A stretch of DNA of 15,670 nt from Candidatus Bathyarchaeota archaeon (GTDB taxonomy: Archaea; Thermoproteota; Bathyarchaeia; TCS64): assembly GCA_030691555.1 (NCBI GenBank), contig JAUYEB010000193.1, positions 1 to 15,670 of the forward strand, given 5' to 3'. Below the pieces are notes generated by a model. It had not been told where the DNA came from. It did not search any database and was given only the letters and a program-made list of their open reading frames with translations. Below, one piece after another: positions 6,264 through 13,399 of this stretch. Position numbers and translations under genes: made by a program. The stretch's first letter is position 1. Every line of letters begins with the position of its first letter.

Positions 6264-7091
6264 TCACCTCGCGAAGATGCGCTTCGTTGCGTCGATGCCC
6301 TCTCCTACGACCTCGACGTCGTACATCTCTCCGAGACCCCTCTCATGCCCCCGCTTGATATGCTCTATTGTCTGGGGGTCGATCCCCATCACCCTCGAGG
6401 CGGTCGCGTCAGTCGCCACGACGTCGGTGCCGGCGATTATCGTGTCCATCTTAACGGGGGCGCCGTGGACGGGTCCCCTCCCCTCCATTCCGACGAAGCC
6501 ATCGATGACGGTCAGCCTCGGCCTGAGGACCGTGTTTATGTCGAGTATCACCTTGTCGATGCCCAGCATATGGAACTTGCCCTTGAACTTGTCCGGGAGG
6601 AGGCCGAACATGTTCTTCATCCCGAGGGTGACGCCCGTCTGCATGTGGGTCTTCAGCTTCGCCGCGCTCACTATCGCGGACTCGGCGACGACCCTCGGCA
6701 CTCTGATGCTCTTCAGCGCCATGGGGTTCTCAATCGGGATGTCGACCATGTCTCCCTCGTGGCGGAGGTTGACGAAGCGGACGCCGACCCTGTCACACAT
6801 GTCCCTCATGCCGCTGGCGACGCAGGCCTTGTCTGCGTTGGTAGTCGTGGCGTCGGACTCGACGACGAGGACCTCCACGGGGATATCCCTCAGCCTGTTG
6901 ATTATCGCCTCGACGACCATGGGGTCGGTCGTGGCGCCTGTCTCCCAGTTCTTCGTGGTTATGAAGTTCACCTTAACGAGAACCCTGTCGCACCCCCTGA
7001 GGGCACTCCTGTAGTCGATGAGGTCTAGGGCCCTGTACACGGGCTCCAGTCCCCTGGCTCCCTTCACCACGGCGACCTTGGGCAAGGACAT
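6264..7091 (-). CDS. DUF362 domain protein
   Basis: A 275-aa protein starting MSLPKVAVVKG. DUF362 members are predicted to bind metals or Fe-S centres and often sit beside redox genes, but their reaction is not established; this copy has no appended ferredoxin domain. Recognisable segments are LVKVNFITTKNWETGATTDP (about 38-57), VVESDATTT (about 75-83), KLKTHMQTGVTLGMKNMFGL (about 145-164), GFVGMEGRGPVHG (about 196-208) and DATASRVMGIDP. A longer start at 7160 would add 23 residues, but ATG 7091 is preferred: TATAAT lies about 26 nt upstream (7114-7119) and the extension lacks family character. A broken homologue of its 3' end lies 1 kb away at 5231-5341. Confidence 0.87.
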   Translation of the reverse strand: MSLPKVAVVKGARGLEPVYRALDLIDYRSALRGCDRVLVKVNFITTKNWETGATTDPMVVEAIINRLRDIPVEVLVVESDATTTNADKACVASGMRDMCDRVGVRFVNLRHEGDMVDIPIENPMALKSIRVPRVVAESAIVSAAKLKTHMQTGVTLGMKNMFGLLPDKFKGKFHMLGIDKVILDINTVLRPRLTVIDGFVGMEGRGPVHGAPVKMDTIIAGTDVVATDATASRVMGIDPQTIEHIKRGHERGLGEMYDVEVVGEGIDATKRIFAR

Positions 7092-7113
7092 CAAGGAGGA
7101 ACTGGGGGCCTCG

Positions 7114-7131
7114 ATTATAGGGGTTTTTATG
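7114..7131 (-). promoter_or_regulatory. Promoter of the DUF362 gene
   Basis: On the minus strand CATAAAAACCCCTATAAT offers two TATA-like elements, about 37 and 26 nt before ATG 7091. Both support the shorter start. Confidence 0.4.
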
Positions 7132-7188
7132 CGGCCATTTAGTAAAGGCGCCGCCGTCACAGGATGCCGCGGGCCCTCGCGAACTCCG

Positions 7189-7404
7189 TCACGTCGACCG
7201 AATCACCTCGCCGTTTCGGTGCAGGACGTGCGAGTTCCCGATTATGTAGCCGGGGGCGATCATAATCCAGAGCCCGTGCCGTGGTGGGTCACGGTCCCTT
7301 CGGGTGTTCTTGACCAGATCCCGTAGATTGATTCGCGGATCATCGAGGTCGCCGGGTTGAACATCACTTTCGTCACTTCCCTCGTCGAGATATAAACAGT
7401 CCAT
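7189..7404 (-). CDS. Doubtful small ORF, possibly frameshifted at its 3' end
   Basis: A 71-aa ORF, MDCLYLDEGSDESDVQ onward, with an acidic N-terminus, a basic middle (LVKNTRRDRDPPRHG) and a more hydrophobic segment (LWIMIAPGYIIGN). I do not recognise it. Just before the stop a second frame continues with VTEFARARGIL and its own stop at 7161-7163, which looks like a natural protein end, so a frameshift (or sequencing error) may have cut the gene short. It lies in the otherwise geneless 349 bases between the DUF362 and disulfide reductase genes, and its 5' end abuts the latter's promoter. It may equally be a chance ORF. Confidence 0.25.
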   Translation of the reverse strand: MDCLYLDEGSDESDVQPGDLDDPRINLRDLVKNTRRDRDPPRHGLWIMIAPGYIIGNSHVLHRNGEVIRST

Positions 7405-7413
7405 GGTCGTCTC

Positions 7414-7419
7414 TCTTTA
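7414..7419 (+). promoter_or_regulatory. TATA-like box of the disulfide reductase fusion gene
   Basis: CTTTAAG lies about 25 nt before ATG 7441, with no ribosome binding site between, again suggesting leaderless transcription. A second AT-rich element, TATAAAC, lies at 7391-7397. Confidence 0.35.
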
Positions 7420-7440
7420 AGAAGTGGTCAATATTGATAC

Positions 7441-9150
7441 ATGGCGGAATTGTTGATCAGCCCGGTTGATCAGGTGTCCTCGATCATCGATGCCCAAGCC
7501 CGAGCCGAGCTGAAGACCATCTTCGCCAACCTGTCCGGCGCCGTCAAGATGACCCTGTTCACGCAGGCCAACCCATGCCCAACCTGCGCGGAGCAGAGGA
7601 GGCTGCTCGAGGAGGTCGCTTCGGTGAGCGGGAAGATCGACCTGAAGGTGTACGACCTCGTCCGAGACCATGAGCGGGCCGAGGCTCGCGGCGTCGACAA
7701 GGTGCCAGCCACCCTGATCGACGGCGCCAGGGAGCACGGCATGAGGTTCTACGGCCTCACCGGCGGCTACGAGTTCTCCTCCCTCGTCGACGCAATCCTG
7801 ATGGCCTCTACGGGGGTCTCAAGCCTCGACCCGAGGCTCGAGTCGCTGGTCAAGGGGCTGTCGAAGCCGATCCACGTCGAGGTCATGACGACCCTCACCT
7901 GCCCCTACTGCCCGCGGATGGTACACGTAGCGAACCAGTTCGCCCTCGTCAACGACAAGATACGGGCAGACATGATCGACTCCGCCGAGTACCCCCAACT
8001 CGTGCAGATGTACAGCGTGTCGGGGGTCCCTAAGACGATCATAAACGGGGCGAACTCCTTCGAGGGGGCGATTCAAGCCGAGGCCTTCTATCTGGAGCTT
8101 CTGAAGGCGGTCGAGCCCGAGCAGTACAGGCGCCTCGACGAGACCATACGCGAGGCACAGGGGCTTAGGAAGGTGGGGAGGGCGGAGGAGGGGCACCTCT
8201 ACGAGGTCCTAGTAATTGGAGGCGGCCCCGCGGGGATGAACGCGGCGCTCTACTCCGCAAGGAAGGGGCTAGAGGTCGCCCTGGTTTCGATGAACCTCGG
8301 GGGGCAGATAACGTACACGGCGAGTGTGGAGAACTACCTCGGCCTCGGCGTGGCCCCCGGCGTGGACGTCATCGACCTCTTCATGCGCCACCTCGAGGCC
8401 CACAGGATAGCCGAGGCACTGGGGCGCGAAGTCATACGCGTCGAGGCGACAGGCCGAGGCTTCAGGGCGACGACCGGCGACGGCCGCCGATACGAGGGCA
8501 AGGCACTCATCTACTGCGCCGGGAAGGAGTACAAGCGCCTCGAGGTGCCGGGCGAGGAGAAGTTCATCGGCAGGGGGATAGCCTTCTGCGCGACATGCGA
8601 CGCCCCCCTCTACACGGGGAGGAGGGTAGCGGTCGTGGGGGGAGGTAACTCCGCCTTCACCGCGGCCAGGGACCTCATCAGGTTCGCCTCGGAGGTCCAC
8701 CTCATCCACAGGGGGGGCGAGTTCAAGGCGGACGAGGGGCTGGTGCGCGAGGTCACCGCCGCGAAGAACGTGAAGCTCCACCGGAACACGCAGGTCCGGG
8801 CCTTCCTCGGCGGGGAGAAGCTGACCGGTGTAAGAATCGGGGGGTCCACGGATGAGGCGGGTGTGGACCTACTAGTCGACGGCGTCTTCCTGGAAGTAGG
8901 GATGATCCCAAACAGCGACCCGCTGAGGGGGCTGGTGGAGGTAAACGAGCGTGAGGAGGTCCCCGTCGGACGCGACATGTCCACGGCCTTCCCCGGCCTC
9001 TTCGCCGCGGGCGACGTGACCGACGTCAAGGAGAAGCAGATCGCGATAGCGGTCGGCCAGGGCGCGCAGGCGGCCCTCTCAGCCTACGAGTACCTCTACT
9101 CGAAGGGGCTGACGAAGAACAAGGCCGAGAAGAGGGGGGCCTGGCAATGA
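7441..9150 (+). CDS. Protein disulfide oxidoreductase-thioredoxin reductase fusion (AhpF-like)
   Basis: A 569-aa flavoprotein fusion. Residues 1-225 form two tandem thioredoxin folds as in archaeal PDO, each with its own CXXC (C46-PT-C49 and C154-PY-C157) and cis-proline (KVPAT, P89; GVPKT, P197). Residues of about 253-555 are a thioredoxin reductase: FAD site GGGPAG (260-265), redox pair C383-AT-C386, NAD(P) site GGGNSA (400-405) and second FAD motif FAAGDVTD (521-528). Electrons should flow from NAD(P)H through FAD and C383/C386 to the N-terminal folds. The architecture matches bacterial AhpF, except that AhpF keeps only one CXXC in its N-terminal part. The pyridine-phosphate motif reads HRGGEFKA rather than HRRxxFRA, so NADPH preference is doubtful. 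No peroxiredoxin gene is adjacent. Confidence 0.92.
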   Translation: MAELLISPVDQVSSIIDAQARAELKTIFANLSGAVKMTLFTQANPCPTCAEQRRLLEEVASVSGKIDLKVYDLVRDHERAEARGVDKVPATLIDGAREHGMRFYGLTGGYEFSSLVDAILMASTGVSSLDPRLESLVKGLSKPIHVEVMTTLTCPYCPRMVHVANQFALVNDKIRADMIDSAEYPQLVQMYSVSGVPKTIINGANSFEGAIQAEAFYLELLKAVEPEQYRRLDETIREAQGLRKVGRAEEGHLYEVLVIGGGPAGMNAALYSARKGLEVALVSMNLGGQITYTASVENYLGLGVAPGVDVIDLFMRHLEAHRIAEALGREVIRVEATGRGFRATTGDGRRYEGKALIYCAGKEYKRLEVPGEEKFIGRGIAFCATCDAPLYTGRRVAVVGGGNSAFTAARDLIRFASEVHLIHRGGEFKADEGLVREVTAAKNVKLHRNTQVRAFLGGEKLTGVRIGGSTDEAGVDLLVDGVFLEVGMIPNSDPLRGLVEVNEREEVPVGRDMSTAFPGLFAAGDVTDVKEKQIAIAVGQGAQAALSAYEYLYSKGLTKNKAEKRGAWQ

Positions 9151-9228
9151 GGCGGGTAACGTGTTAGCAAACGTCGCCGTCATACAATAATCCCGTTATT
9201 ACTAGTGTCGCCTCCATCCTTCGGAACT

Positions 9229-9239
9229 ATTTATATTCC
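9229..9239 (+). promoter_or_regulatory. TATA box of the helicase gene
   Basis: ATTTATATTCC lies about 44 nt before ATG 9278, predicting a short leader. No strong ribosome binding site is evident. Confidence 0.45.
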
Positions 9240-9277
9240 CCCCACACTTCACATCAGCGAAAAGAGCCGGTGCCCTC

Positions 9278-10399
9278 ATGAAGTTCAGTAAACTGCCGAT
9301 AAGCAAGGAGCTCAAGAAAGGCCTCACGGAGATCGGGTTCGACGAGATGTTCCCCATCCAGGAGAAGGCGATTCCGCCGATGCTTGAGGGGAGGGACGTC
9401 ATAGGGCAGGCAAAGACGGGCACCGGGAAGACGGCCGCCTTCGGAGTCCCCATGATCCAGCTCATCGACCCCTCGAAGGGCGTCGTCCAGGGACTCGTCC
9501 TCGCCCCGACCCGGGAGCTCGCCCAGCAGATCACCGAGGATATCAACGACTTCGCGAAGCACACGAAGGTCAGGGCGACCGCGGTCTACGGCGGCGTCTC
9601 CATCGACAAGCAGTTCATAGAGCTGAAGAGGGGACCCGCGATCATAGTCGGGACACCCGGCAGGATAATCGACCACCTCAACAGGGGTACCCTCAACCTA
9701 AGGGACGTTAAGATACTCGTCCTCGACGAGGCGGACAACATGCTCGACATGGGCTTCGTCGACGACATCGAGTACATCCTCAAGAGGACGCCCAAGGAGA
9801 AGCAGGTCAGCCTCTGGAGCGCCACCATCGACGACAGGACCATGAACATCAGCAGCCGCTACATGCGCGACGCCGAGTTCGTCAACGTCAGCCGCGACGA
9901 GATAGGGCTAACAACCATCAAGCAGCACCACATCCTCGTAAACGAGCACGAGAAGGAGGAGACCCTCAAACGCATCATCGACTTCTACAAGATCGACCGC
10001 TGCATAATATTCTGCAGGATGAAGATCGGGGTCGATGATCTTCACGCGGTGCTGAGTAGGGCCGGGTACAACGTCGAGGCGATCCACGGCAACTTCACCC
10101 AGGCGAGGCGCCAGCAGGTCCTCGACGGCTTCAAGCAGGGCAAGTTCAGCATCATGATCGCCACCGAGCTCGCGGCCCGGGGGCTGGACATCGACGACGT
10201 CCCATGGATAATCAACTACGACATACCCCTGGACCCGAACATGTACTTCCACCGCGTCGGCAGGACAGCGAGGGCGGGGAAGCCGGGGAACGCCATAACC
10301 CTCGTGACGCCGGAAGAAGAAGTGGAACTGGAGAGGATCAAGGCGATGACGAAGATACCCATATACAAGCTCACGCTGCCTCCCTCCTTCCTCTTCTAG
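9278..10399 (+). CDS. DEAD-box ATP-dependent RNA helicase
   Basis: A 373-aa minimal two-domain helicase with no C-terminal extension. All core motifs are present: Q motif FPIQ (Q28), motif I AKTGTGKT (45-52), Ia PTREL (77-81), TPGR (126-129), DEAD (150-153), SAT (181-183), motif V ATELAARGLDI (295-305) and motif VI HRVGRTAR (325-332). It probably unwinds short RNA duplexes in ribosome assembly or RNA decay, as archaeal homologues are thought to do; no partner is encoded beside it. Motif V has Glu-Leu where Asp-Val/Leu is usual. T-rich tracts follow the stop codon. Confidence 0.95.
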   Translation: MKFSKLPISKELKKGLTEIGFDEMFPIQEKAIPPMLEGRDVIGQAKTGTGKTAAFGVPMIQLIDPSKGVVQGLVLAPTRELAQQITEDINDFAKHTKVRATAVYGGVSIDKQFIELKRGPAIIVGTPGRIIDHLNRGTLNLRDVKILVLDEADNMLDMGFVDDIEYILKRTPKEKQVSLWSATIDDRTMNISSRYMRDAEFVNVSRDEIGLTTIKQHHILVNEHEKEETLKRIIDFYKIDRCIIFCRMKIGVDDLHAVLSRAGYNVEAIHGNFTQARRQQVLDGFKQGKFSIMIATELAARGLDIDDVPWIINYDIPLDPNMYFHRVGRTARAGKPGNAITLVTPEEEVELERIKAMTKIPIYKLTLPPSFLF

Positions 10400-10418
10400 C
10401 GAGCTTCCGTTGAGAATG

Positions 10419-10454
10419 CCTTTTTCCCCATCATCGTATGGAACTATATTTTTC
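10419..10454 (+). terminator. T-rich terminator region after the helicase
   Basis: CCTTTTTCC (T-run 10421-10425) and a second TATTTTTC run (to 10453) follow the helicase stop within 55 nt. Archaeal RNA polymerase terminates at such T-tracts without needing a hairpin. Confidence 0.4.
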
Positions 10455-10471
10455 TCGTTGATGTTAGCGCG

Positions 10472-10984
10472 CTATTGACGAGATCCTGTAGAACTTGATG
10501 CGAATTTTTCCCAACTAACGATATCGTCGAGACTCTTCCTCTCCTTAGGTGGTGGAGTCTCATCAGGCACTCCTATAGGCATAACCGCGACTGGCCTTAG
10601 TTTATCGGGGATATCTAACAGCTTCCGAATCAGTTCCTCCCTACCCGTCTGCCCCATCCAGCACGTCCCAAGACCAAGATTTGTGGCAGCCAACGCGATG
10701 TGTTCAAAAGCTATTCCTAGGTCGTTACTACACCAATTTGGAGAAGCCTCCTGGTCCGCCAAGCCGACTATCATTAAAGGCGCTTTCGCCGCCCACTCCG
10801 ATTTAGCCAACTGCTTGATAGTTTCCTTTTTCTCGACGACTATGAAGTGCCATGGTTGCTTGTTGCTGGCTGAGGGGGCGATTCGTGCCGCCTCAAGGAT
10901 CTTTAATATTTTTTCTCTCGGTATGGGGGCGTCCTTGTATCTGCGGATGCTTCTCCTCTTCAGCAGAACCTCTTCAAAATTCAA
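10472..10984 (-). CDS. Nitroreductase-family FMN oxidoreductase
   Basis: A 170-aa small nitroreductase. The N-terminal RRSIRRYKDAPIP (10-22) supplies FMN-phosphate-binding arginines, PSASNKQPWHFIVV (37-50) is the second flavin-contacting segment, and GLGTCWMG (104-111) is the third conserved motif before a family-typical PVAVMPIGVP strand. Members reduce quinones, nitro compounds or flavin using NAD(P)H; the natural substrate cannot be told. The start is a TTG at 10984, fixed by AGGAG six bases upstream (10991-10995 on the minus strand), one of the clearest Shine-Dalgarno sites in the window. A TTATATC box at 11018-11024 lies further upstream. Base composition is AT-richer than in most neighbours. 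Confidence 0.88.
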   Translation of the reverse strand: MNFEEVLLKRRSIRRYKDAPIPREKILKILEAARIAPSASNKQPWHFIVVEKKETIKQLAKSEWAAKAPLMIVGLADQEASPNWCSNDLGIAFEHIALAATNLGLGTCWMGQTGREELIRKLLDIPDKLRPVAVMPIGVPDETPPPKERKSLDDIVSWEKFASSSTGSRQ

Positions 10985-10990
10985 TTCAAT

Positions 10991-11027
10991 CTCCTAGATG
11001 AGAAATCGTGAGAGGATGATATAAGGG
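10991..11027 (-). promoter_or_regulatory. Promoter and ribosome binding site of the nitroreductase gene
   Basis: CCCTTATATC (11018-11027, minus strand) is a TATA-like box, and AGGAG (10991-10995) sits six bases before the TTG start, deciding that start. Confidence 0.45.
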
Positions 11028-11056
11028 AGTATCACCCAATAATGCTCGTGCGGTTT

Positions 11057-11806
11057 TTATTTTTTAATCGTTTCTAGACCTCTCTGTATGCCGCTAGCAG
11101 CCCATTTATTCCATGGCAATGTGAATAATTTGAAGCCTCTTTCAACGAACATGTTTGGATCTTGTCCTCCCGGAATGAAGTACATGCCAGGGATCACACC
11201 CGCTTTCTTGCAGGCTGCGGCGATCTTGTCCAGTGCCTCTGCATACTTTGGGTTCTCGTAGTCCAGAGTCATACCCAGGTTGATTGAAAGATCTGAAGGA
11301 CCCACTAAGAGAACGTCGATTCCGGGGACTGAGAGAATTTCATCTATGTTATCTAGCGATTCGACGGTTTCTATCATGGGAATAATTAGGACATCCCTGT
11401 TTACGGCGTCCATGTAATCGCGATAATTTTCGAACTTCCCCCATTCACCTCTCATCCCCGCTGAGCTTCTTTGGCCCTCAGGTGGGTATTTGCACCATTG
11501 GACCATGCTGATAGCTTCTTGTTTTGTGTTGACCATCGGCACGATGATGCCTTTGGCTCCGATGTCGAGGGCGTAGCAGACGAGGGCCTGGTCGTTTGCC
11601 CCAACTCTGATGATTGGGATCGCTTTTTTACCCCTCATCGCTTGGACTTGATTCTTTAGTTCCTTGATGTCGACGGCATCGTGCTGGGTATCAAAAAGAA
11701 TGAAATCGAAGCCTGAATCGGCTAAGAAATCCACGGGGCTTGATAAGGATGCAGTTGTTCCGATGGCGGTCTTACCCGCCTTTAACATGTCCTTAACGGT
11801 GTTCAT
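11057..11806 (-). CDS. HpcH/HpaI-family 2-oxo acid aldolase
   Basis: A 249-aa TIM-barrel class II (metal-dependent) aldolase of the HpcH/HpaI/citrate lyase family. It shows FDTQHD (catalytic-base His H42), IRVG (R67), YPPEGQRSS (107-115), the metal ligands E146 in MIETVE and D172 in VGPSDLS, and a closing GFKLFTLPWNKWAASG that contacts the phosphate or carboxylate. Relatives cleave 4-hydroxy-2-oxo acids to pyruvate plus an aldehyde. The usual R-G in YPPxGxRG is replaced here by R-S-S, so the substrate may differ. It sits 55 bp beyond the MtmB-like gene's stop codon on the same strand, but its own AT-rich upstream region suggests a separate promoter. The gene is AT-richer than its neighbours. 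Confidence 0.88.
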   Translation of the reverse strand: MNTVKDMLKAGKTAIGTTASLSSPVDFLADSGFDFILFDTQHDAVDIKELKNQVQAMRGKKAIPIIRVGANDQALVCYALDIGAKGIIVPMVNTKQEAISMVQWCKYPPEGQRSSAGMRGEWGKFENYRDYMDAVNRDVLIIPMIETVESLDNIDEILSVPGIDVLLVGPSDLSINLGMTLDYENPKYAEALDKIAAACKKAGVIPGMYFIPGGQDPNMFVERGFKLFTLPWNKWAASGIQRGLETIKK

Positions 11807-11874
11807 ATTAAATCTCTAGATATGGTTCTCATAAAATATATTAGATTTTATTATCGCTGTGCGAAGGCTCGATC

Positions 11875-13251
11875 TTAATCCCAGTGAAGGCCACAGTCTG
11901 CGAACTCCTTACGAACGACGTTGATGAGTCCGCGATATTCAGGGCTCGGCTTGTGCCTCTGAAGGTCGTAGCATTCTGTGATCAGCTTCCCTTTCTCCGG
12001 TGTGGTGTTTGTGGACAGCTTCTCTATGATTGGCTTGAACATCGTGTACACGTCGCCCCTTTTGATACCCGTCCTAAGGGCCGCGTCTGAGGCTTCGATC
12101 ATCAGCTCGGCGTCGGCGGGGGTTTGGCCACCGTTCATTCTGCTCCTACTTACCCTCGGTGTGTAGAGGTTGGCCCCGTTCACGGTCGCCTCGATGCTCC
12201 GGAGGACGAGCTCCTCTAAGTGGCTTGGAGTGCACAGTTCCGAGACTGGTATGGGCCAGTGCATCGGGATCGCCTTACTGTTCCGGATGGTGGCCTGGTA
12301 GACCACCGATCGGGCGAAGTTCGTGGGGAAGATGGAGCGCTTCCCTCCACTGATGTGGTTGAGGTGCTCGACGCCGTTGTAGTAGAGGTTGTCCCTGTAC
12401 ACCAGCCACGCGATCATCGTTTTCGCTAAGCTCTCGACTATGGCCCCCTCGGGGCCCCCGGCGAAGCCGCCGATTATCCCGAAGCTCCCGCTTATCCCGA
12501 AGTACCCGTGGCTCTGAAGCACCAGGGCGGCGGTTATGAGGTCGTATTGGACCTTGACGTCGGGTAGCACGGATAACAGGACGCCATCTGTGGGCCGCAG
12601 CCCCGCGACGTCGTCGATGGTCGCGAGGAAGCTTGAGGCCGACGTGCTGAGGGGGTAGTAAACGATCGCTGCCCCGGGCCTCCCGGCCTTCCTTATTCCC
12701 TCTCTGAGCCATGCGACCTGCCGCCGCGAGGCATACGCCTCCAGCGGGGCGCCGTACAGTTCGTAGCCGTCGATGGCGGGGAGGTTGAATCCCTCCAGGA
12801 AGTCCAGCCTCGGGATCGAGGCGAAGTTCTGGACGACTATGTCTGCAAGGTCTTCGGTGAAGGGTGCGTGGTGGCCGGGGGCGATGTTCATGGGCTCCCC
12901 GCCCTCTATTTTATGTTGTTTCCATACGCGGGCGTCCTTTCCCTCCCCCATTATGACCTCGCTCTGCATCGCCTTCAGAGCCTCTTTGACCTCCTCCTCC
13001 GTGAACCTGATCACCCTCTCGGTGTCGAGGCAGAGGCAACCGGCGTCGATGACCAGTTCTACGGCTGCCTCCCACGCGGAGTCTGCCAGGCTGTCATCGG
13101 TGTTTATCCAGTTTTCCGGGTCGGTGGGGCATTTGATATCATAACGCTTCGTTAACTCTGATATTCTCTTGAAGAGGGCGATGTCCCAGTCCTTGATGGC
13201 CATCTTGGGGCCCCTCCTCATGCGGTCCGCGATCTCGACGAGGCTAATCAT
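11875..13251 (-). CDS. MtmB-family methyltransferase without pyrrolysine (copy 1)
   Basis: A 458-aa protein, the same length as monomethylamine:corrinoid methyltransferase MtmB. It shares DWDIALFKRISELTKRYDI near the N-terminus, AGRPG (189-193), GGFAGGPEGA (261-270) and a C-terminal ECYDL (426-430), equivalent to MtmB's ECYDV. In MtmB, AGRPGM is followed by pyrrolysine (UAG) at about 202; here the segment reads AGRPGAAIV, placing Ala195 at that site, with no in-frame UAG anywhere. The usual Glu in ELK is replaced (LPDVKVQYD, D231). Methylamine activation by the MtmB mechanism is therefore unlikely, and another methyl donor is inferred. It is divergent from the corrinoid protein gene, and GATTTAAGTA (13271-13280) about 25 nt before the ATG suggests leaderless transcription. 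Confidence 0.82.
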   Translation of the reverse strand: MISLVEIADRMRRGPKMAIKDWDIALFKRISELTKRYDIKCPTDPENWINTDDSLADSAWEAAVELVIDAGCLCLDTERVIRFTEEEVKEALKAMQSEVIMGEGKDARVWKQHKIEGGEPMNIAPGHHAPFTEDLADIVVQNFASIPRLDFLEGFNLPAIDGYELYGAPLEAYASRRQVAWLREGIRKAGRPGAAIVYYPLSTSASSFLATIDDVAGLRPTDGVLLSVLPDVKVQYDLITAALVLQSHGYFGISGSFGIIGGFAGGPEGAIVESLAKTMIAWLVYRDNLYYNGVEHLNHISGGKRSIFPTNFARSVVYQATIRNSKAIPMHWPIPVSELCTPSHLEELVLRSIEATVNGANLYTPRVSRSRMNGGQTPADAELMIEASDAALRTGIKRGDVYTMFKPIIEKLSTNTTPEKGKLITECYDLQRHKPSPEYRGLINVVRKEFADCGLHWD

Positions 13252-13270
13252 GGGTGATTATTATCATCTC

Positions 13271-13280
13271 TACTTAAATC
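13271..13280 (-). promoter_or_regulatory. TATA box of MtmB-like copy 1
   Basis: GATTTAAGTA on the minus strand is centred about 25 nt before ATG 13251, with no ribosome binding site, which fits a leaderless mRNA. Confidence 0.4.
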
Positions 13281-13357
13281 ACTAGATGCCCATCCCGCCG
13301 AAAAACCCGCACGATTCGTAGCATCTACGTGCTGACTTGGCTCCGGTTGTCAAGTGC

Positions 13358-13384
13358 TAAATATTGATTGTCAGTTAAAGATAG
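13358..13384 (+). promoter_or_regulatory. Promoter region of the corrinoid protein operon
   Basis: Two TATA-like stretches, TAAATATT (13358-13365) and GTTAAAGATAG (13374-13384), lie about 39 and 22 nt before the TTG at 13400. The 148-bp divergent spacer (13252-13399) thus carries promoters for both halves of the locus and may allow shared control. Confidence 0.35.
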
Positions 13385-13399
13385 TTTTAGTGACTCCAG

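Noticed and set aside
6222..7028. Long plus-strand ORFs (up to 268 aa) opposite the DUF362 gene.
   Set aside because: They are His/Asp/Val-rich antisense shadows of a GC-rich gene; the minus-strand product has clear family motifs.
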